A stretch of DNA of 7,826 nucleotides from DTU019 sp050949825. Its GTDB lineage: Bacteria > Bacillota > Syntrophomonadia > Syntrophomonadales > Syntrophomonadaceae. Position numbers and translations under genes: made by a program. The notes beneath the pieces are model-generated. The model did not search any database. It saw only the letters and a program-made list of their open reading frames with translations, and was not told the origin of the DNA. This document shows, piece after piece, positions 1 to 6,743 of the stretch; position 1 is the stretch's first letter, and every line of letters starts with the position of its first letter. The stretch is taken from the NCBI GenBank assembly GCA_050949825.1, contig JBMNGL010000008.1, positions 1 through 7,826 on the forward strand. Reading direction: 5' to 3'.

Positions 1-3
1 TCC

Positions 4-83
4 TGTCATTCTGAGCGCAGCGAAGAATCTTTCGCGAAGCGAACAAGCCCGGGGAAAGATCCTTCGCTCCGCTCAGGATGACA
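4..83. repeat. Dispersed hairpin repeat, complete copy
   Basis: Two 29-base arms (4-32 and 55-83) are inverted copies of each other matching at 26 of 29 positions, around a 22-base centre containing GCGAAGCGAACAA and CCGGGG. The arms begin TGTCATTCTGAGCG and end CGCTCAGGATGACA when read on the plus strand. No gene overlaps it. Sequences of this TCATTCTGAGCG...GAAGAATC kind are common as non-coding dispersed repeats in several bacterial genomes. Its function is unknown; it could fold in RNA on either strand, but it has no T-run that would make it a clear terminator. Confidence 0.8.
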
Positions 84-149
84 ACAGTGGGCTAGTGCCA
101 TTCTTAGCTTAGCGAGGACTCCTGTCATGGTTATGAAAGCCCCTGTTTT

Positions 150-214
150 TGTCATCCTGAGGGCAGCGCCCGAAGGATCTTTAGCGAAGCGAACAACCCC
201 GGGGAAAGAGCCTT
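150..214. repeat. Dispersed hairpin repeat, truncated second copy
   Basis: This segment repeats 4-64 in the same orientation: it starts TGTCATCCTGAGGGCAGCG, carries the same centre (GCGAAGCGAACAACCCCGGGGAAAG, split here by one base change relative to the first copy), and stops after GCCTT. The right-hand inverted arm is missing, so it can no longer form the full hairpin. A short TCCTGTCAT stretch also recurs at 1-9 and 120-128, suggesting that the whole 1-214 stretch grew by repeat duplication followed by decay. Confidence 0.7.
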
Positions 215-418
215 GAAGAAGGTCTTAATACCCCAGCCGTTGTTTTTCAGCTATTCCGCCATTTAACCTATAAAGGGTTAAGCGCTTGGCTGTAATCTCA
301 ACCCCTACCCTGTTCATACGGCCCACTAAGGGTATCAACAGCCCGCCTTTCACAACTGGCATATCAGACCATTAATTACAATATAATGGAAACATAAACC
401 TGAGGGGAGGGACTTGCA
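215..418 (+). promoter_or_regulatory. Upstream region and probable promoter of the solute-binding protein gene
   Basis: No gene is visible from 1 to 418. Close to the gene, TATAAT at 382-387 is a perfect -10 box. The only partial -35 is TGGCAT at 357-362 with a long 19-bp spacer, so the promoter may be weak or activator-dependent. The implied leader is about 25 bases and carries the ribosome binding site GAGGGGAGG at 402-410. Further upstream, TTAACC (263-268) and GGTTAA (276-281) form a small inverted repeat directly abutting the palindrome AAGCGCTT (280-287). These are possible operator elements, but no regulator can be assigned. Confidence 0.4.
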
Positions 419-2065
419 TTGAGAATGCTGTACCGGCGCAGACCCGGCATAATGTTATTATTGCTCCTGCTACTGGCCCTTGCTTTGACAACCACTATCA
501 TCTATGCGGCAGGACGTTTGGTATACACCGCCAGCCTCGATTCCAGAGCCCTTATTATCGGCCTCACAGGCCCCGTTAATAGCCTGGATCCTGCCAGGAT
601 CAACAGCCATGAAGAACGCTTGGTCGGTTCCATGATGTATGAGACCCTGGTGCAGTACGATGAAGGGGGGAATCGGATCAAACCTCTATTGGCGAGCGAT
701 TGGAAGTATGAAGATAATGGCCAAAAGATCATTTTCAAGCTTAATGATGCCTGTTTTCACAACGGCAAAAGGATTCGCTCCGCTGATGTTAAAACCTGCT
801 GGGAAAAGACCCTGGCAGCCAGCAAAGAATGGAGCCATATATCCTTGTTTCTCTCTATAGAAGGCAGCACAGAATTGGTGCAGGGTAAGAGCGCGGAAAT
901 TGCAGGGTTAAAGGCCAGCAATGACCGGACCCTGGAAATCAACCTCAACAATCCCAACGCTGCGTTTATCTTTATGCTCACCCATCCCGTTTTTTGGGTG
1001 TATGATAGCCAGGATACGGCAATACTCGCTTCCGGGAGCGGACCTTTTATTATGCAGCAAAACACCGGACAGGGTCTATCCTTGCTCCAAAATGAGAATT
1101 ATCATCGTGGCCGGCCGGCGGTAAAAGCCATTGAGGTTAAAATTTTCAAGGATTGCGCCCAGGCCCTGGCAGAATTTAAAGGGGGTCAATTGGATTATCT
1201 GGATGAGGTTGCCCCGCAGGATTTACCCGGGGTGCGTAATGATGAAGTTTTGAGGAAGATGCTGCTGGAAAAGCCGCTGTTTACTCTGTACGGTATGGGC
1301 TTTAATATGAGCAAGAAGCCTTACAGCGGCAATTACCTGCTGCGCCGCGCCTTAAACTATGCTGTTGACCGCCAGGCTATCAACACTGATGTGCTGGGTG
1401 AAGCCTATGTGCCTTTAAAAGGTGTACTTCCGGCACAAATACCCGGGCACAATAAAGACATACCGGGATACGGATACGATCCGGACAAGGCTCGCCAGTT
1501 GCTGGAGCAGGCCGGTTATCCTGGCGGGAAGGGATTAAGCCCCCTGATACTGGCCTATAACCAGGGGCAGGGACATCAGCGCGTGGCTGAAACCGTTGCC
1601 GGCCAGCTTTCAGAAGTAGGTGTGCCGGTGCAGCTTGCGCCCCTTAACTGGGATTATTATAAAAAACAAATGAGCAATTATAACCTGGCCTTTTTCAGGG
1701 TGGAATGGTCCGCCGATTACCCCGACGCCGATAGCTTTCTATACAGCCTCTTTCATAGCTCGCAGATCGGAACCAGCAATTATTTTGCCTATAACAACAA
1801 TCAGGTAGACCGGGTGCTTGATGCTTCCAGGGCTGCCACCGGGGATGCGCCGGAGCGGGTCAAGCTGCTGCAAAAAGCAGAGCAGATGATTATTGACGAC
1901 GCCCCCTGTATATGGCTTTTCCAAACTGCCACCGCCAAAATGGTACGTGAAAACGTAAACAATCTGAAGGTGGACGGGATGGATGCTATAGACTGGTATA
2001 AAGTAGAGTTAAAGAAGACGGCAATAGGCGACGTGACGGGCGCACCCGGCGATGGCAAAGTATAG
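419..2065 (+). CDS. Oligopeptide/nickel-type ABC transporter solute-binding protein (SBP family 5)
   Basis: A 548-residue extracytoplasmic binding protein of the SBP_bac_5 (DppA/OppA/NikA) family, expected to capture peptides or similar small solutes and hand them to an ABC permease. An N-terminal basic stretch (RRR, residues 6-8) and a leucine-rich hydrophobic segment (about 11-30) form a signal sequence or membrane anchor. Family hallmarks follow: YETLVQYD (74-81), the LASDWKYEDNG...FKLND...FHNGKRIRSADVK block (91-125), the RRALNYAVDRQAIN segment (309-322), GYDPDKARQLLEQAGYP (352-368) and the WSADYPDADSF block (430-440). The TTG start at 419 is chosen because GAGGGGAGG ends 8 bases before it; ATG at 425 is the alternative. 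Odd points: there is no lipobox cysteine, although Firmicute binding proteins are usually lipoproteins, and no permease or ATPase genes are adjacent. The transported substrate cannot be told from the sequence. Confidence 0.9.
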   Translation: MRMLYRRRPGIMLLLLLLLALALTTTIIYAAGRLVYTASLDSRALIIGLTGPVNSLDPARINSHEERLVGSMMYETLVQYDEGGNRIKPLLASDWKYEDNGQKIIFKLNDACFHNGKRIRSADVKTCWEKTLAASKEWSHISLFLSIEGSTELVQGKSAEIAGLKASNDRTLEINLNNPNAAFIFMLTHPVFWVYDSQDTAILASGSGPFIMQQNTGQGLSLLQNENYHRGRPAVKAIEVKIFKDCAQALAEFKGGQLDYLDEVAPQDLPGVRNDEVLRKMLLEKPLFTLYGMGFNMSKKPYSGNYLLRRALNYAVDRQAINTDVLGEAYVPLKGVLPAQIPGHNKDIPGYGYDPDKARQLLEQAGYPGGKGLSPLILAYNQGQGHQRVAETVAGQLSEVGVPVQLAPLNWDYYKKQMSNYNLAFFRVEWSADYPDADSFLYSLFHSSQIGTSNYFAYNNNQVDRVLDASRAATGDAPERVKLLQKAEQMIIDDAPCIWLFQTATAKMVRENVNNLKVDGMDAIDWYKVELKKTAIGDVTGAPGDGKV

Positions 2066-2084
2066 CCCGGGACATCACGTTCTA

Positions 2085-2093
2085 TGCTATAAT
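2085..2093 (+). promoter_or_regulatory. Possible extended -10 promoter element upstream of the tRNA
   Basis: TGCTATAAT has the extended -10 form (TG, one base, TATAAT). No -35 box lies at a normal distance, since the sequence there is GC-rich. If used, transcripts would start near 2100 and run into the tRNA-Leu gene, supplementing its main promoter. It may equally be chance. Confidence 0.2.
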
Positions 2094-2107
2094 AGGTCCA
2101 AAAGAGC

Positions 2108-2177
2108 GGGTATTATACGCCTTGAGAACGGCTTTATTACTGAATTGACACCCGATTAAGGCTGTTGTATAATACCC
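2108..2177. repeat. 11-bp perfect inverted repeat bracketing the tRNA promoter
   Basis: GGGTATTATAC at 2108-2118 is the exact reverse complement of GTATAATACCC at 2167-2177, 48 bases apart. The right arm contains the -10 box of the tRNA promoter. The left arm therefore presents a TATAAT facing the opposite way on the minus strand, although no matching minus-strand -35 box was found. It could be a protein-binding site or a relic of a duplicated promoter. Confidence 0.5.
2145..2173 (+). promoter_or_regulatory. Consensus sigma-A promoter of tRNA-Leu
   Basis: TTGACA at 2145-2150 and TATAAT at 2168-2173 both match the housekeeping sigma consensus exactly, with the optimal 17-bp spacer. Transcription should begin near 2180, about 38 bases before the mature tRNA, which is normal for a stable-RNA gene with a short leader. 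A fully consensus promoter fits strong constitutive tRNA expression. Confidence 0.85.
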
Positions 2178-2217
2178 TTTGCAGGGCTAAATCAGCCTTG
2201 CCAACAAATCCAGACCT

Positions 2218-2302
2218 GTCGGAGTGGTGGAACGGGCAGACACGTACGTTTGAGGGGCGTATGCTGAAAGGCGTGGGGGTTCAAGTCCCCCCTCCGACAC
2301 CA
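2218..2302 (+). tRNA. tRNA-Leu, anticodon GAG (reads CUC/CUU)
   Basis: A complete class II tRNA folds here. The acceptor stem GTCGGAG (2218-2224) pairs with CTCCGAC (2292-2298), leaving an A discriminator and an encoded CCA (2300-2302). The anticodon stem TACGT (2245-2249) pairs with GCGTA (2257-2261) around loop TTGAGGG, placing anticodon GAG at 2252-2254 after the invariant T33. A long variable arm (GCT-GAAA-GGC) is typical of tRNA-Leu. The T arm is GGGGG-TTCAAGT-CCCCC. Total length is 85 bases. It has its own promoter and terminator, so it is a single-gene transcription unit. No second copy of its 3' end occurs in the window that would mark an integrated element. Confidence 0.95.
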
Positions 2303-2361
2303 GCCTTATCAGGACTTTCAAGCTGGAGTTTAAGTATTATATCAATATTTTTGCCAAGAAC

Positions 2362-2400
2362 AGTGACTTCCTTTATATAGGGGGTCACTATTTCTTTTCT
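2362..2400 (+). terminator. Rho-independent terminator after tRNA-Leu
   Basis: AGTGACTTCC (2362-2371) pairs with GGGGGTCACT (2380-2389), using two G-U pairs, around an 8-base AT loop. The stem is followed by ATTTCTTTTCT. It lies 60 bases after the tRNA 3' end and should end the tRNA transcript, separating it from the downstream gene cluster. Confidence 0.75.
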
Positions 2401-2410
2401 GTTAATTTTG

Positions 2411-2868
2411 ATGCGGAGCTTAAGTATTCAAAGGATTTTGTACCCAACTATTAAGCTCGGTGGACAACAAATCCAATACCCCCAGTATACGCCCGCAACA
2501 AATCAGAGGAGTGTGAATAGAACCAACGATATCTTTCTAGCTAATTCGGTTTAGAAAGGCCAAAAAGCTACAGAAAAAGCTCAGGAGCTGTACTCACTCT
2601 AAAACACATGATGAGGCCAACAACTCTACAGATAATGGTATCGGATAGATATATCAATTTGCTAATTACACTAGCTGATATCGAAATGGGTGGAGGTAAC
2701 CAGGAGGAATATTGCCAATAAATAGAGAAATATATCGGTTTAAGCCTGAATGCATTTTTCAACCTGACTGACAAAGAATCTGATATCTATGCAAAAAATA
2801 GGTCAGACCAGCAATACAGATATCATTTGATCACAATGAGGTTGGTGACTGATCATTGCCAACAATGA
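2411..2868 (+). pseudogene. Probable decayed gene of unknown family (two nonsense codons and one frameshift)
   Basis: This otherwise gene-less 38% GC stretch gives a coherent protein when read across lesions. One frame runs from ATG 2411 (open from 2381) and includes KLGGQQIQYPQYTP and NRTNDIFLANSV. It meets TAG at 2552-2554, continues as KGQKATEKAQELYSL, and must then change frame near 2600-2604 (consistent with one lost base). The second frame continues as MMRPTTLQ..., SDRYINLLITLADIEMGGG, meets TAA at 2719-2721, and runs on through IEKYIGLSLNAFFNLTDKES and RYHLITMRLVTDHCQQ to TGA at 2866-2868. About 150 residues result. No ribosome binding site precedes ATG 2411, so the 5' end may be lost. 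It ends 20 bp before the DUF499 start, the distance expected of a former first operon gene. I do not recognise the family; chance openness is the main alternative. Confidence 0.45.
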
Positions 2869-2869
2869 G
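2833..2869 (+). promoter_or_regulatory. Direct/inverted repeats forming alternative hairpins before the DUF499 gene
   Basis: ACAATGAG occurs at 2833-2840 and again at 2862-2869. Between them TCATTG (2853-2858) can pair with CAATGA of either copy: 2834-2839 with a 13-base loop, or 2863-2868 with a 4-base loop. In addition, GTTGG (2841-2845) can pair with CCAAC (2859-2863). The structure sits 7 bases before the ribosome binding site, where a hairpin or bound protein could control expression of the cluster. No convincing promoter was found between 2400 and 2888. Confidence 0.35.
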
Positions 2870-2888
2870 CAAAACGGGAGGGATTAAT

Positions 2889-5800
2889 ATGTTGTCCATA
2901 CTGGAAACCTGCCAGCCACGACGGGAGATTCTGGCAGGAACCTTTAATCCAGAAGTTTTTACCGTATCACTGAGCCCGATTATTAAGTATTATGCACAGG
3001 GTGGTAGCGGGGTTGACAATGTCTATACCAATGCCAGCCTTTTTTTTAAAGATGCTACTTATCCTACCCAGGGGTTAAAGCAGGCATTAAGCGAAGTCTT
3101 TGCTCGTCTGGGTGGTGATATGACTGTCCCGGCCGTACATCGCCTGGAGACCGCTTTTGGCGGAGGTAAAACCCACACTCTGATTGCTTGTACCCATATA
3201 GCCTGTCGGGGCACTAATCTGGCTGCAGATGTGGCCGGGATTATAGATAAATCGCTACTTCCAAGCCCAGGGTCAGTAAATGTAGTAGGCATAGCCGGGG
3301 ATGAAATACCCGTACATAAACCACAGGGGGATCGTCTCATACCCTATACCCTGTGGGGGGAGATCGCCTACCAGATCGGTGGGGAGACCCTGTACAAAGA
3401 AGTTGAGGCGGAAGCTGCCTCTCATGCTGCCCCGGGGCTTCCCTACCTCGAAAGGGTTTTTAGCGGCAGACGGGTACTCATTATGCTGGATGAGTTAGCT
3501 CAATATGCCGCCCGCCTGGAAGCAGCCCATCCGGAAGGAGCACAACAATTAGCCGCCTTTCTAATGTCCTTAATCGGATATGCTCGTTATAATCCAGGTA
3601 TTGCAATTGTACTCACTTTGGCCAGTGCAGCGGACGCCTTTGCCCGGCAAACCGCCCAGCTGGCTCTATTGATTAGTCAGGTCAAGGGCGAAGAGGTCAG
3701 CGAGGATGCCGCATTGGGTTTAGGGGAGCAGGCGCTTAAAGGGATAAGTAGTGTAGTGGCCCGCGATGCCGTACAGGTGACTCCGGTTCAGGCGGCTGAA
3801 ATATCCTCGGTCTTTGCCAAACGGCTCTTTATATCGGTTGACCGTGAGGCAGCGCACAGTACGGCTGATGAATACCTGCAGCTCTACAAACGCAACCAGC
3901 ACAGTCTGCCCGAGGAAGCCAGCAGTGATAATATGAATAAACGCATACTGGCCAATTATCCATTTCATCCTACCCTGGTTGATTTCCTTACCCACAAACT
4001 GACCAGTGCCGAGAACTTCCAAGGGACCCGGGGCGTCTTGCGGGTTCTGGCCCTGGTAGTGCGCAACCTGTGGTTGGAACAGGCTGCGGTGCCGATGATT
4101 CACGTCTGTCACCTGGATATGCGTTCGGATCGGGTGGTGAACGAACTGCTGGGCCGCACGGGCAGCTCCAATCTAATGTTTATTTTGAATGCCGATGTGG
4201 GTAGCATTGATACGCAAGACCTGGAGGGCGGACGCAGCAACGCCCAGCAGGCTGATGTCAGGAATCCCCATCCAGCCGGGTATTCCCTCTATGAATATAC
4301 CTGGAAGACGGTTTTTTTGCATAGTCTGGTAGGCAGGAACGAGGGGTTGAATTCCAACCTCTTTGGCATTAGTGAAGCGGAAGCCATGTTGGCGGTATCT
4401 TTTCCCGGCCTGACCCCTCCCCAGGTAAAGGCGGCCCTGGACGAAATCCGGGAAAGCGCCTACTACCTGCGTTCCGAACAGGGCCGCTATTTTGCTGGTG
4501 AAGAGCCGACCATCAATAACATCCTGGCGCGTATACGCCGCAATATCGGGGTTGACCAGGTGAAGGAACTGTTGGCTGATAGCGCGCGTAAACAGATAAC
4601 GGCCAGAGCAGGTTTCTTTCATATAGAAACCGATATTTCCCTGCCAGAGCATCTGCCTGACGGCAAGGGGAAGCCAATGCTGGGGGTCGTATCCCTGAGT
4701 GCCTCATCAGTTGATGTGGAAGCCATGGTTACCACTCGGGGAGAAAACCGCCCCCGTGAACAGCAAAACCTGATCTTTATTCTAGTACCGGATACGGTAC
4801 TAGTGCAGGGTTTGGGCGAAGAAACCGGATTGTTCACTACTCAGCAGACCCGGGCAATGGAAGCCCGGCAATACCTGGAGAACCTGGCCCGTCAGGTCAT
4901 GGCCATGCGGTTGTTGGCACAAAAACCGCAGAATTGGGGCATTCATCCCCGCCGTTTGGAGGAATCCGATTACAGGAAACGGCAAAGCGAACGGGAGCAG
5001 GCCCTGGCCACCGCCGTAGCCAGCACCTATACCGGACTGTATTATCCCTCCACTACGGGCAGTATAGTCCGCAAGGAAATCAAATCAGCGGGCGGCGAAG
5101 GCGGGGTGCCCTTTATTGAAGTGATAAGAGAGAGCCTGCTGGATGACGGAGAATTACTTACTTCCAATCATATAACCCGGGCCGATTTGCTTAATATCAC
5201 TGTGCTGTTCTTTGAGCAAGGAGATACGATAAGCCTGGAAAAGCTGCGGCAGAACTTCAACTGTATACGGCGCTGGCCGGTTTTGGAAGACAGCGGAGTA
5301 TTGGAACAGATCGTCCGGGCAGGAGTGAGTAAAGGCAACTGGTGCCTCTATCGCTATAGAGATGAAAACAATGAAAGCCCTGAGGAATTCTATTATCAGG
5401 AAAAGAATATTCCCCTTGGCATCAACCTGTCTGATGCCGGCTATGGGCTGGTAACTGTTGCTGGAGCCAGGCAGCGGGATTGGATGCCTCATCCCCAGGC
5501 CGATCTCAACCAGCTACGCCAGCAGATCTACCAGCAGGTCTCCCAGCTTGGGAAGGTAAAGGTAGAGGATATATTAGGTTCGTTGGATGGTTCCGCTGGC
5601 GAAGCCACGGCAGCCACATTGAATGATGCGGTTAGAACACTGGTCAAGTCCGGCCAGCTGGTTGCCTATCACGGTTCCCCTGAGCAAGAGGAAAAACCGG
5701 ATTTGATCAGTGGCACGGCTGCGGTGATGTACACCCCACAGGCAGGAGATGTAATTATCACCGTGCAGGAGGCTAAGGCGCGAGGTTGGTTACAGGAAAG

Positions 5801-6122
5801 CTCGAAAAACGGCTTCAGACTATCCGGCAGCGAGGGGGTTAAACGCTTACAACCGTTACTAAGGCGACTGGGCAGCATCTATAACCGGGGGGCCACCACC
5901 AGGATGGATAGCCTGGATATCAGCAACCTTAAATTACCCGGAGGAGGAGAAATGCGCCTGGAACTGCTTAACGCCGGGCCTGATGATATCAAGGCTCTGG
6001 GCGAATTGTTTGAAATAATCGAGCAGGTGGTAAAATGGGATGCGGATTCCGATGTCTATTTGGAGGTCAAAGATCCGGATGAATCCTGCCTATTCATGCA
6101 GGAATTAAAAAGTAATGAGTAA
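2889..6122 (+). CDS. DUF499-family AAA-type ATPase of a defence/modification cluster
   Basis: A 1077-residue cytoplasmic ATPase of the DUF499 family. The N-terminus (ETCQPRREILAG, residues 6-17) leads to the signature ETAFGGGKTH (87-96), a P-loop variant with K94/T95, and to a Walker B strand VLIMLDE (196-202) with D201/E202 for magnesium binding and catalysis. FHPTLVDFL (359-367) and ENFQGTRGVLR (375-385) are further family blocks; R381 or R385 may act as an arginine finger. Near 525-550, RSEQGRYFAGEEPTINNI resembles a winged-helix region common in these proteins; the C-terminal half has no motif I can name. ATG 2889 is chosen because GGGAGGG (2876-2882) lies 6 bases upstream; the in-frame TTG at 2856 has no such site. 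Family members sit with DUF1156 methylases in defence islands, where they probably drive DNA or complex remodelling by ATP hydrolysis. Length is normal and the frame intact. Confidence 0.9.
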   Translation: MLSILETCQPRREILAGTFNPEVFTVSLSPIIKYYAQGGSGVDNVYTNASLFFKDATYPTQGLKQALSEVFARLGGDMTVPAVHRLETAFGGGKTHTLIACTHIACRGTNLAADVAGIIDKSLLPSPGSVNVVGIAGDEIPVHKPQGDRLIPYTLWGEIAYQIGGETLYKEVEAEAASHAAPGLPYLERVFSGRRVLIMLDELAQYAARLEAAHPEGAQQLAAFLMSLIGYARYNPGIAIVLTLASAADAFARQTAQLALLISQVKGEEVSEDAALGLGEQALKGISSVVARDAVQVTPVQAAEISSVFAKRLFISVDREAAHSTADEYLQLYKRNQHSLPEEASSDNMNKRILANYPFHPTLVDFLTHKLTSAENFQGTRGVLRVLALVVRNLWLEQAAVPMIHVCHLDMRSDRVVNELLGRTGSSNLMFILNADVGSIDTQDLEGGRSNAQQADVRNPHPAGYSLYEYTWKTVFLHSLVGRNEGLNSNLFGISEAEAMLAVSFPGLTPPQVKAALDEIRESAYYLRSEQGRYFAGEEPTINNILARIRRNIGVDQVKELLADSARKQITARAGFFHIETDISLPEHLPDGKGKPMLGVVSLSASSVDVEAMVTTRGENRPREQQNLIFILVPDTVLVQGLGEETGLFTTQQTRAMEARQYLENLARQVMAMRLLAQKPQNWGIHPRRLEESDYRKRQSEREQALATAVASTYTGLYYPSTTGSIVRKEIKSAGGEGGVPFIEVIRESLLDDGELLTSNHITRADLLNITVLFFEQGDTISLEKLRQNFNCIRRWPVLEDSGVLEQIVRAGVSKGNWCLYRYRDENNESPEEFYYQEKNIPLGINLSDAGYGLVTVAGARQRDWMPHPQADLNQLRQQIYQQVSQLGKVKVEDILGSLDGSAGEATAATLNDAVRTLVKSGQLVAYHGSPEQEEKPDLISGTAAVMYTPQAGDVIITVQEAKARGWLQESSKNGFRLSGSEGVKRLQPLLRRLGSIYNRGATTRMDSLDISNLKLPGGGEMRLELLNAGPDDIKALGELFEIIEQVVKWDADSDVYLEVKDPDESCLFMQELKSNE

Positions 6123-6134
6123 GGAATGATGGCA

Positions 6135-6743
6135 ATGGCAAGCGACAAGGTTTATAGCAGCAATCAATTACAGCAACATTATCAGCAGGCATTGGCTCCC
6201 CGGGTGGGAATCGCTCCCTGGGTACTGCGGATTACCGATTTAAAGAACAAACCATCTCCGGTGCTGGTGGTAAAGGAAAGGTGCAGCCTGGATATGAGTC
6301 TGGAAAACAGCCCGACCCGGTCAGGTCGCGTGTTGCGGGACCGGGGGTTGCTCTATGGTCAATCATTGCGGCGCTGTCTCAGGACGGTGCAGGCCATCGC
6401 CGGGGAAGTCGTCGATGAAGCTGGCATTCCGATGGGAATTCAACGCTATATCCATTGCGGACAAATGGAGTTTCGCGGCAATCTGCCCCTTGATTCCGCC
6501 GCTGGCTGCAAACTGGCCTTGATATTCAAACTGCAGGAGCGCATAAATGACCAGAACAGAGTAGAACTTATAGCCTGGAGGGTAGAAAGGTTTACCTCGG
6601 AGGAAGCCGCCTACTGGCTGACCCGGGCCACCCAGTATGGAGCAGCAGGTAATCGCTGGGCTCAGTCCGGCATGCGGATCATCTTGGGAGGCCAGCCCGG
6701 CGACCCGGCTATACCAGAAATGCTCGCCAATTTGCGGAAATGA
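6135..6743 (+). CDS. Conserved small partner protein between DUF499 and DUF1156 genes, function unknown
   Basis: A 202-residue soluble protein with no signal peptide or membrane segment and no catalytic motif I can name. Blocks that look conserved are RDRGLLYGQSLRR (68-80), FRGNLPLD (113-120), ALIFKLQERI (128-137), VERFTSEEAAYWL (150-162) and RIILGGQPGD (181-190), mostly amphipathic helices rich in arginine. It may belong to one of the unnamed DUF families (possibly DUF7680) found with DUF499 genes, but I cannot verify that. ATG 6135 is preferred because AAGGA (6121-6125) lies 9 bases upstream; ATGs at 6126 and 6129 are in frame but too close to it. It starts 12 bp after the DUF499 stop, so the two are surely co-transcribed. 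Position suggests an adaptor or specificity subunit of the ATPase-methylase system; that is inference. Confidence 0.75.
   Translation: MASDKVYSSNQLQQHYQQALAPRVGIAPWVLRITDLKNKPSPVLVVKERCSLDMSLENSPTRSGRVLRDRGLLYGQSLRRCLRTVQAIAGEVVDEAGIPMGIQRYIHCGQMEFRGNLPLDSAAGCKLALIFKLQERINDQNRVELIAWRVERFTSEEAAYWLTRATQYGAAGNRWAQSGMRIILGGQPGDPAIPEMLANLRK

Noticed and set aside
4..214. CRISPR-like array
   Set aside because: There are only two copies, one truncated, and the unit itself is a long hairpin; there is no regular repeat-spacer pattern.
280..287. AAGCGCTT as a catabolite (CcpA) operator
   Set aside because: Only the 8-base core matches; the flanking positions of the consensus do not, and it lies about 100 bp upstream of the promoter.
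2061..2091. TATAGC...GCTATA inverted repeat as a terminator for the solute-binding protein gene
   Set aside because: The stem is only 6 bp and AT-rich with a 19-base loop and no following T-run.
2165..2380. 71-codon plus-strand open frame
   Set aside because: It overlaps the whole tRNA-Leu gene and part of its terminator, so it is not a gene.
2427..2454. TTCAAA-16 bp-TATTAA as a promoter for the cluster
   Set aside because: Both boxes are weak and the position lies inside the decayed coding stretch; I found no better promoter and leave the cluster's promoter unassigned.
2568..2774. 68-residue open frame on the minus strand in the intergenic gap
   Set aside because: It is antisense to the reconstructed plus-strand pseudogene, whose translation looks far more protein-like.
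2856..2888. Earlier TTG start for the DUF499 protein
   Set aside because: No ribosome binding site precedes it, it would read through the GGGAGGG site itself, and the family-like N-terminus begins at ATG 2889.
4173..4652. 159-residue open frame on the minus strand
   Set aside because: It lies wholly within the DUF499 gene, has no ribosome binding site and no recognisable motif, and is explained by the base composition of the opposite strand.
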